Part shown: piece after piece, positions 55,169 through 64,000 of the stretch
How the letters are laid out: every line of letters begins with the position of its first letter
Position numbering within the stretch: position 1 is the stretch's first letter
Source of the DNA: Cylindrobasidium torrendii FP15055 ss-10
Taxonomy: Eukaryota; Basidiomycota; Agaricomycetes; Agaricales; Physalacriaceae
Direction of reading: 5' to 3'
Length of the DNA stretch: 64,000 bases
NCBI GenBank assembly: GCA_000934385.1
Contig: KN880519.1
Coordinates: forward strand, 1 to 64,000
Position numbers and translations under genes: made by a program
Notes under the pieces: model-generated
What the model saw: the letters and a program-made list of their open reading frames with translations, nothing else
Told to the model about the DNA's origin: nothing
Databases searched by the model: none

Positions 55169-58100
55169 ATGTCACTATCCGCGGGCGACAACAACGGCTC
55201 CTATGCGAGAATCCCTTCGTCAGGCAAGACGCCACCTCCGGCACCGTCTGCAGCGTTTGCGAAACGGTGCGTGGCCTGCCGACATACATCCGTTGTGGTG
55301 CTTATATCATTTTTTTCCGCGTTTACAGCGCTAGGGAAGCTGAAGAAAGAATGGGAGGGTCCGGTCGTTACCGACCGCCTGCTCTGCGCGCCATGGCGTC
55401 TGGTGGATCGCCTTCCGACGAGGCGGCCGCAGCCGCGCCTGTAGATGGCAGCACCCTGGCCCCGCCTACAACGTATCCTCAAGGTTTTCGTAGGGCACGG
55501 GCTGGCACCCTTCCCTCCAACGTCCAACTCGCCGCTCAACGATTCGCCGCGGCGTCGAACACGCTCAGCAGCCTCCCCGGTTCCGCTGAATCTCTCACGG
55601 ACCCATCCCAGCAGCGCCAGCTCAATATAGGCGGCGGTGGCGGCGGCCTTGCTCCAGCCAGGCCCAACCTTAGGCATTCGGCTTCTGTCGCCGCGACGGC
55701 CATGCCCACCAACAGTCGCCTGCGCTCTGAATCTCTGACCCTTCCATCCGGCGGGCTCTCGAACGCGTTCGGCTCTTCCATCTTTTCGTCCTCGTGGCTC
55801 TCGTCGTCCAACGCGCACGGTGGCGGTTTCGCTGCTCTTGATGAGCTCCGATCGGAGGCAGGTGGCGACGACTTCGATGTTCACACACTCGACTATCTTG
55901 GTCTCGACGACAGTCATCGTCCCCCTCCTGCAGCGACGATTTCCGAGCTGCGGAACCAAGCTCAGGCTGCGATCGCCAGCAACCTGACCGCCCCCCATTC
56001 GCGACTCCGCGCAAGCACAGTGTCGAATCCATATCGGTCGCGTCCTGCTCTTCCCACGTCCCTCCTTAACCCACCCGCGGACCCAGAGGAAGATGAATAC
56101 ATGGACACTTACGACGAACAAGCCTATCATCGCCCACCGCTTGCGTCCTACGACTCTTCGGACAGCAACTACTCTTTTGTTGCGCCTGGCTTCAAGCCGA
56201 CGGACCATCTTACGCCGGCCTCTGTCCGCCCCCGTGCCATTTCAGTAGGCACTCTCGAGGACCCAATGCACGCTATGCAGCGTCGTACTACTGCTGCCGA
56301 GGCCAACCAGTACATCAATGAAATCAGCCATCAGAGCAGCGGACTGTCTGTCGTGCCCAACGCGCGCGGTCTCCAGCAGGACAAGAACCAGAATCAGCGC
56401 ATGGTCGGATCCGTTCATTTCCCGAACGGAGACCCCCAGCCCAGTCGTGCTTCGGCCTACCTCCTCCCTCCTGGCGCATCCAACCGCTCTGTGTCTCCCA
56501 AGCAGGAAAGCCAGTCCTCTCAAGCTCAGACCCCCAGTCGTTCTCTGTGGATTGGTAACCTGGACACCTCGGTGACAAGCGAGCAGCTTATTCGTGTCTT
56601 TGCGCCTTATGGAGCAATTGAAAGTCTCAGGCTCCTCCCCGAAAAGGTACGTTGTAATACTGTCGCTTATGAGATCTGTCTAACTGTATTGTCAGGAGTG
56701 CGGGTTCGTGAACTTTGTCGACCAGGCAGACGCCATTCGTGCTAAGGACGAGGTGCTGAACCGCCAGGGCGGCAACATCGGCATGCAAAATGGACAGACT
56801 GTCCGCATTGGCTTCGGCAAGGCAGAAAGCGCGCCTGTAGCCCCGGCTAAGGGTGGTGCCCCGACGAGCCCCAACCTTAACTCGCCTGGTGGTCCGGCTG
56901 CTCAGCAGGCGGCCAGCGCCAGCAATGGGTTAAATGGGATGGACGCCCAGCTTCAGTCGACGCCAACAAGGGCTCTGTGGATCGGATCTATTCCTTCGAC
57001 GACTACTCCTGCCACCATTCTTGGTGTCTTCAGTCCCTATGGACCCATCGAGTCGGCCCGCGTCCTCACGCACAAGAACTGTGGATTCAGTACGTCTTCG
57101 CTTCATGTCTCGATGAATTTGATTTAACACGTCTACTAGTTAACTTTGAGCGTCTCGACGATGCGGTTCGTGCCAGGAAAGCGCTTAACGGCCGCGATGT
57201 TCTGGGGAGCGATGTTGGTGCTATTCGTATCGGCTTTGCAAAAGTCCCCGTCAAAAATCAAGAAGGTACTGCGGACGAGACTGCCGCCGTCTCCGTCCAG
57301 GGTATTGGCGACCTTACTGTCAACGGTACCATTCAGGCTCTTCAGCGTGTCAAGGGTGCTTCGACTATTCCGTCCGACCAGCAGGTGCTCAGCGGTGTTG
57401 TCGAGAACTACCGTTCGAACCTGTTGTTGAGTATGATCACCTCTGGGGTGCACGCAGGCGCCTTTGCTCTTGATACTCAGGCTGCACCGGTTGGATGGAC
57501 GCCAGAGCTCACTGAGCAGCAGTTGATCATGATGGAGCTTAGCGGTGGCACCAAGGATGCTGAATATGACATTCAGGCGCTCTCTGGTAAGTTGTCCCGC
57601 CCATATGGTAACGGACTTGGGCTGATGTTGATCAATAGATTTCCGTCCCCCGACGATGTACTACACGACTATCCCGCTTGTCTCTGAGCGGTCGAACAAT
57701 CGGCGTTGGGACGCGTCGAAGCTTAGAGAGCTGCGCAAGCGCCTGGATTCTGGAACAATGACTACGGAAGAGGTTGACGGTGTTGCCGCTGACTTCTTGG
57801 ATGGAGAGATTGTGGATCTTGCGTCGGATTGGCTGGGTAACACAGTGAGTCCTATCGATTCTCCACTGTTTCACGCGCTTATACGGTGCTCTAGGTCGTC
57901 CAAAAGCTCTTCGAAAAGTGCTCTCCTGTACCTCGGTTTGCTATGCTCGAGCGTATTTCGCCGCACCTGGCGATGATTGGTATCCACAAGAATGGCACTT
58001 GGGCTGCGCAGAAGATTATTGAGTGTGCGACCAGCGCTGAGGAAATCTCCTTGATTGCGCAGAGCCTGCGTCCGTATACGCCTCCTCTCCTCTTGGATCA

Positions 58101-59309
58101 GTTTGGCAACTACGTGGTCCAGTGAGTCTAGGCATAGACTTGACTGGGGCAGCAGCTGATTCCTTTTTCAGGTGCTGCTTGAGGTTCGGTGCTCCAGCCA
58201 ATGACTTCATCTTCGACGCTATCGTCGACCGAATGTGGGAGGTTGCCCAAGGACGCTTTGGTGCTCGTAGTATGAGGGCTTGCCTCGAGAGTCCGCATAT
58301 TACCCTGAGCCAACAGCGTCGCATCGCCACGGCGGTCATCTTGAACTCGATCCCTCTGGCCACCAACCCCAACGGTGCACTTCTCCTCACTTGGCTCTTG
58401 GACACGTCGGGCTTCCAGTCGCGCTACAATCTCTTGGCGCCTCGCTTCACCCCGCACCTGTCTCATCTGTGCACTCACAAGCTTGCGTCGCTCACCGTTC
58501 TCCGCATCGTCAACCAAAAGATCGAGCCGGATGCGTCCCGCCAACTCGTCGAGGCCCTCTTCAACTCGCCCGGTGACCATGTCCTCACCGATGTGCTGGG
58601 TGACCAAGTGAATGGCGTCTCTGTCGTGCACAAGATTATCACTAGCCCGTTCATCGACCAAGCCGAGAAATACGAGTATATGGAAGCGACGAAGAGGGTT
58701 CTGATTGAGCTCAAGGTCATTGCGACCCAGGCCTATCGTCGTCTTATCGAGGAGGTTGGATTGCCGATTCCCAACTTCCAGCCGACGTACAATAACAACG
58801 CTGGACCGCAGCAGGCAAAAGGCAAAAACTCGCAGCAGGGGACGTTTGGGATGTCGGGCTTGCCGACTAGCTATCCGTCGAACGACCAGGGTCTGGCTTC
58901 GATGATGGCCGCGCTGCAGATGGGTGGACAGAATCCGCAAGCAGGTCCTCCGCAGCTTCAGGTGGAGCCTGGCTACGGTGGGCACCCCCACGGCGGCAAC
59001 AACAATCACCACCAGCAGCGTCGCCCGTCTGGCCCTAACTCGGCTGGCGCATTCTCCGCTGGCGGGGATCCCTTCAACCCGTTCATGCGCTCCCCAGATA
59101 TTGGTGATAACAGCCCGAGGATGATGCAGCGCTCGACCAGTATCCCGTCGCCTATGATGCCCAACTACAATAACGGTAGTCCTGTTCCTGCTTCGCCCAT
59201 GATGGGCCAGTACCCGCCGATGTCGCCCGCGGGCCCGATGTATCACCAGCCTTACATGTACCAAGGATACCCACAAAACCCACAAAACATGGGCGCATTC
59301 CACGCGTAA
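55169..59309 (+). CDS. JSN1: PUF-repeat RNA-binding protein with two RRMs (JSN1/PUF1-like)
   Basis: A long gene with a first exon 55169-55266 spliced to 55329. A Ser/Pro/Gly-rich low-complexity N terminus leads to RRM1 (RSLWIGNLDTSVTSEQLIRV, then GFVNFVDQADAI) and RRM2 (RALWIGSIPSTTTPATILGV, then VNFERLDDAVRARKALNGRD). A Pumilio-type α-repeat region follows from about 57.7 kb (FLDGEIVDLASDWLGNT, VVQKLFEKCS, MIGIHKNGTWAAQKIIECA, LDQFGNYVVQ, LCTHKLASLTVLRIVNQ). The tail is Gln/Pro/Met-rich. RRM + PUF with such repeats is the JSN1/PUF1/PUF2 arrangement, which binds mRNAs for membrane and mitochondrial proteins. A downstream ATG at 55393 in good Kozak context would shorten the N terminus. Confidence 0.9.
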
Positions 59310-61952
59310 ACGCCTCTATATAACGAATACAGGAAACGATGCACGCATTCTTTACATCCATTGCACGCCATCCACGCTGCTATCCACCCACGCTCCTTAA
59401 CCAAGCTCTCATACGCTTTGTCCTTGGTTGTCGCGCTCTCTCTCGTCACATACCTCTCATTCATATTCGGCCTTCCTCGCACTTTCTATCTCTATCATTC
59501 GATACCCTCCAACCCCTGCACAGTGCATTTGTATACTTCTTCTCGCTGGCCCCCCGACGACACAAAAATATGGAATGGTTGGATTTTCGTGGAGATTGAA
59601 CTTGATGACCCCTCGACCCCCCCCCCTCGACTCTTTGGCGCGCTTTGGTTTTTTTCTTCCTTTTCCATTCGAATATCTTCATTTTCTCTAAGAATACGTG
59701 TACAACACCAAGCCTGGGCGGGGGAAGCTGGCCAGGCTTTTTTTAGAAATTGGTACGCTAGGAGGAGTGTTACTGTACATACATATCATCCACCATTGGT
59801 TTTAAGTACTTGATTTAGTGTTAAGTATGTCTACATAAACGAATATTTCTCTTGCTCTTTCTTGATTTGCGTCGGATTTGCGTGTGGAAAGAGAAAGACG
59901 CTGTGTTGTCCGGGCAGCTGGATGTTTTGAACCAGGCTAAGCCTAGCGCTGTTGGTCCGGGGAGTCACCGCGTTGTGTGAAAAGGCAAGGAAGTTGTAGG
60001 CGTCGACTACTAGTAAGCATCCCTATGTATTGAACGCTTTGGTTCATAGGCAGTTCACACACTGTCTCCTCATTGTCGCGCGAGGGGGACATTAACATGC
60101 AATGTATCGTTGGGTATACCATTGTCAATGTGATGGGACTCGAAGGGTATGAAGAAGGGGTCAACGTATTTATCGAGCCGATAACCTACTCCCGCTCAGA
60201 CTCAGAGCCATGGCAGAATCGCAAGTTCCATCATCCACCCAGAGCGTATGTAGTAACAGAAGCTGAAATTCAGCATTGACCATCGCTGGGGTTACAGCAA
60301 CGCGTCCATGAGCTCGTTCGCTGCAACACCATCGGCGTTCAAGGCGGTGGTGATTGCAATTCGTCGACCCTAATCATCGAACAAGTGTAGACAGTCTTAT
60401 ACAACAATTCCGCACTCTTCCAACCTTTCGATAGCTATACGCATGGTAAGATGCCGCCGCAACTCAGGCTCGATTTTGATGCCTCGCAGCGCATATGCAT
60501 CAGGGAGTGCCGCAATGCCTATAAACGCCTCTCGCAATCTGCCTCTCTGGCTTCTTGGAATGTCAGGAAATCCGAACTCCTCGATGCAAGGCGGGATTGG
60601 CATTCGGACCGGGGCGGGGAGGCCTTGGCAAGCTCCTCCAAGAAAGCACTGGGCATGGTTCGGCCTTGCATAGTAATGCTACTATGTGACGGGCCACTGT
60701 AGTAGGCTCTAGCCACTGCTCTGTGCATTCAAAACTCGATTCGGCGCCGAGCCTCTCATCCCATTGGACTACTACCAAGTTGTATCGCTTACAACAGAGC
60801 CAAGCTCAAAAATCTGGAGATACTATAGCCTCGATTCACGAGGTCCAGTGCGGATGAAGATAGCACGCCATGGCGCAACGGCCTCAAGCTTCAAGGCTGG
60901 ATCCACTTGGTAATGTACTCTCAATTGATTGAGAGCTAGCTAGCTGGCACATACAGGGCATGGAGGACTGCTCACTTATCAGGGAATTGAATAATATAGC
61001 CACCGACGAATCCGAAGATTCCGAACTCTCACGCACGGCCATGCAGTGGACCTAGAGTGTTGGCGAACATATGCACACCAAGCGAGACCTCAGGCTATCA
61101 ATGCCATTGAATTCCAAGTCCGTCTACTGGTGCATCGGCCGTTGAGCCCACAAGGACGTTGCGGAATTTCACGACATATCATTCATTGCGTCGTTGTCTG
61201 CCTATATTTTTGGCCAAAGGCTCCCTGGTGGACGACGTTGACGGGGCCACAGACGCAACTGCCAGAAAAAAGCTCAGTAGAATATGAGAGTGCTACTTTT
61301 TTGGGTTGCGCTTCACCATTATGAGTCTGTGAGATATGTACAACCATGCAGGCCATCAAACTATGTGCCTGTGGGTACCATTGACCCCACAGCACCCTAC
61401 AGCCTCCTTCAGCACGCAAGAGTTACCCAAGGCACGAGGTCTCCAAGCCCAGCTAAGTATGTCGTTAACGAGGTACATCAGGTCGAATTGCATCTGACGG
61501 CCGACAACTCCAGTTGCACATCAGTATATTATGACTTGTGTAAGCTTTATGGAGGTGGGACGACCAGGAAGCCTGCTTTCAACGCATTGTTCGCTATGCC
61601 CGATCGGGAAGCTGTATGTTAGCAATTCCCGGCCCGGACCAGGCACATCGTGGAGGCTTGGTCTCTCTTGCGCTCATTTGAAGAAAAAGTGGCGCGATGC
61701 ATTGAACGCTGCGTCGAGCGCTCCCGCCCGTCGTTGCGAATGTCCAAAATCCTCCGCAAGGGCCTGAAATGAGCTATGTCGCAGTCTGAAAGGTTTTGAT
61801 CGGGAGCAGGCAACTTTTTCTAGCGGATGGCGCAATTGTGACATGGGATTGCACAAAGCTAGGTGATATAAGCTGCGGTGTACAGAAAGCGAATTGGACG
61901 GCTTTTCCACCTTGCTTCCTGCGTTCTTCACTGTACGCATCGTCTGCCGACC
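59310..61952. other. intergenic, no gene supported
   Basis: 2.6 kb, the largest gap. It starts with the 3' flank of the PUF gene, including a C-rich tract near 59620. At 60397-60603 (minus) an open frame has a protein-like composition (IEEFGFPDIPRSQRGRL) but lacks a start exon, partner exons or a known domain, so it may be a coding relic. The end should contain the sulfate-permease promoter, with a GATATAAG word at about 61865. Confidence 0.35.
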
Positions 61953-64000
61953 ATGTCTGTTCTCAAGCAATGGGGAAAGCAAGTGATCGGATATCCTGAG
62001 GTGCAGGTCCCAGTCATCTCGACGAAGGATTATGTCCAGCGATTTGCCCACAATCCAGCGGGAAAGGTGCGTGATTTCGAAACGCCGGTCAGAAGTTGGA
62101 TTCTAACGCTTCTTTCTCCCTGAAGACAAAGTCCTATTTATTCAGTCTATTTCCAATCTTGGGATGGATCACCCGCTACAGTGCGCACCTTGCCCAACTC
62201 GCCAATCCATTTCGCTAACTTGACTACGTAGACCTTGGATGGCTCACTGGCGATGTGATTGCCGGACTCACTGTTGGCATGGTCCTCGTCCCCCAGGGCA
62301 TGTCCTATGCTCAGGTATGTTCGATATTAGACCCTATTAATTTTTGTGCTAACATCGTGTGCAGATCGCTAGCCTGCCTGCTGAATATGGTCTTTACTCG
62401 TCCTTCGTCGGTGTCCTGATCTACTGCGTCAGTTCTATTCCTCCCCCTCCAAAACGCAGCCACTCATCTTCCTCTAGTTCTTCGCCACCTCCAAAGATGT
62501 CTCGATTGGCCCAGTCGCAGTCATGTCCTTGACTGTTTCCCATGTTATTGCCCACGTCCAGGATTCCCACGGCGACCGTTGGGACGGCCCACAAATTGCT
62601 ACCACTCTGTCATTCATCTGCGGCTTCATCGTCCTCGGCGTTGGTCTCCTCCGTCTCGGCTGGCTTGTCGAATTCATCCCTGCTCCTGCAGTCAGTGGAT
62701 TCATGACAGGTTCCGCTATCAGCATCGCTGCTGGTCAGGTCCCTGCTCTCATGGGCATCAGTGGTGTCAAGTGAGTTACACTCGCCCTCAGCGCTACATA
62801 TACTTACAACCTACCAGCACCCGCGCAGAGACATACAGGGTCATCATCAACACACTCAAAGGCCTTCCTCGCACCAAGATGGACGCAGCGTTCGGGCTCC
62901 CAGCACTTGTGGCCTTGTATGGCATTCGCATGCTGTGTGACCACCTTACCAAGCGTTTCCCTCGTCGTCAGCGCATCTTCTTCTTTGCCTCCGTCTTCCG
63001 CAATGCCTTTGTCATTATCGTGTTGACAATCGCGTCTTGGCTCTACACTCGCCACAGGAGGTCCGCGGCTGGCAAGTACCCCATCAAGATTCTCCAGGAA
63101 GTGCCCAGTGGTTTCCGCCATGTCAAGCAGCCAGAGATTGACCCAGAGCTTCTCACTGCGCTTGCTGGTCAACTCCCCATTGCCACTATCATTCTCCTTC
63201 TCGAGCACATTGCCATCTCCAAGTGTGAGTACTCTCTGCTCGGCTCGAATACCTTCAATTGACACACTCGTCAGCCTTTGGCCGCCTCAATGGATACAAG
63301 ATCAACCCTAACCAAGAGTTGATTGCTATTGGCGTCACCAACACCATCGGCTCTGTCTTTGGCGCGTACCCTGCCACAGGCTCGTTCTCGCGATCTGCGC
63401 TCAAGTCGAAGTCCGGTGTGCGCACTCCGGCGGCAGGTATCCTTACTGCAGTTGTCGTCGTTGTCGCTCTGTACGGCCTCACCGATGCGTTCTTCTGGAT
63501 CCCATCCGCCGCGCTTTCCGCTGTCATCATCCACGCTGTTGCCGACCTGGTGGCGTCCCCAAGCCAAGTCTTCTCGTACTGGCGTGTTTCTCCTCTCGAG
63601 TTTGTCATTTGGTTGGCAGCCGTCCTCGTCACCATATTCTCCAGTATTGAGAACGGTATCTACGTCGCGGTCTGCGCATCTCTTGCGCTGTTGCTCATTC
63701 GCATTGCCCACCCTCGTGGTGCCTTCCTCGGCAAGGTTCGCGTCCGCCTCGATAACAACAAGGAGACTCGCGACGTTTATGTCCCTCTTAAGACCAACGG
63801 TGTCAACAACGAGCATCTGGATATCCTCCCTCCCGCACCTGGTGTCATTGTTTACCGCTTCGAAGAGAGCTACCTCTACCCCAACTGCTCTCACCTCAAC
63901 TCGACGCTTGTTGACTATGTAAAGGAGAACACCCGTCGTGGAAAGGACATCAGCACCGTCAAGCTCGCTGACAGGCAATGGAACGACCCTGGCCCACGTC
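61953..64000 (+). CDS. sulfate permease, SulP/SLC26 family (3' end beyond the window)
   Basis: Spliced gene. Exons start with MSVLKQWGKQVIGYPEVQVP, then KSYLFSLFPILGWITRY, NLGWLTGDVIAGLTVGMVLV, and ASLPAEYGLYSSFVGVLIY. They continue through the SulP core FFATSKDVSIGPVAVMSLTV, LGVGLLRLGWLVEFIPAPAV, GFMTGSAISIAAGQVPAL, LAGQLPIATIILLLEHIAIS, NQELIAIGVTNTIGSVFGAY, PATGSFSRSALKSKSGVRTP and FVIWLAAVLVTIFSSIENGI. The reading frame is still open at base 64000 after the membrane domain, near the expected linker to the cytoplasmic STAS domain, which lies outside. It imports sulfate (proton symport in fungi). The MET30-like F-box protein at the other end of the window belongs to the system known to regulate such permeases in other fungi. 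Confidence 0.92.

Noticed and set aside
55201..56208. Minus-strand open frame of 335 codons at the N-terminal part of the PUF gene
   Set aside because: Complement of a Ser/Pro/Gly-rich coding region; no motif, and the plus strand continues into RRMs.
58128..59303. Minus-strand open frame of 391 codons across the PUF gene
   Set aside because: Antisense shadow of the Pumilio-repeat exons; Arg/Val/His-rich without conserved motifs.
1..64000. CRISPR array, prophage or bacterial operon
   Set aside because: No regularly spaced repeats and no bacterial gene organisation; genes are intron-rich and fungal.

Overview
The window reads as nuclear DNA of a filamentous basidiomycete, most likely an Agaricomycete. 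Genes are dense and intron-rich, introns are mostly 43-70 nt with GTRNGT donors and YAG acceptors, and intergenic gaps are short. Typical members include a mushroom-type tyrosinase, a DUF2421/ArAE-type membrane protein, a JSN1-like PUF/RRM protein, an SreA-class GATA factor and two linker histones. There is no bacterial or viral signature. Assignments come from reading translated exons and family motifs. No database search was run.

Layout: 0-9 kb holds a tRNA-like sequence, a MET30/SCON-2-like F-box WD40 gene (-), tRNA-Gly(GCC) followed by a hAT-like MITE, a YSA1-type ADP-ribose pyrophosphatase (+) and a small C2H2 factor (+). From 9 to 25 kb all genes run on the minus strand: a kinase-fold protein, a large ArAE/FUSC-like membrane protein, a Ser-rich protein, GSK-3 and HID1. 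From 26 to 35 kb genes are on plus: an SreA-like iron regulator with a GATA-rich promoter, then a tyrosinase and an arylsulfotransferase-like protein, both with TATA boxes. From 35 to 48 kb: glucosidase I (GH63, -), a short spliced candidate gene (+), a RAD57/XRCC3-like recombinase (+), a second, inverted MITE copy beside tRNA-Leu(UAA), an unknown protein (-) and a degenerate acyl-CoA-synthetase-like protein (-). From 48 to 64 kb everything is plus: two tandem histone H1 genes, a GDS1 winged-helix protein with a KilA-N/APSES-like segment, a PUF/RRM protein and a SulP sulfate permease cut by the window edge.

Most genes are housekeeping and are not functionally clustered. Possible links are the tyrosinase-arylsulfotransferase pair (oxidation and sulfation of phenolics) and the SreA-like gene with GATA sites in its own promoter and intron. 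The most unusual signal is mobile: two copies of one hAT-like MITE, 37 kb apart, each lie just downstream of the Pol III terminator of a tRNA gene and in the same orientation relative to that tRNA.
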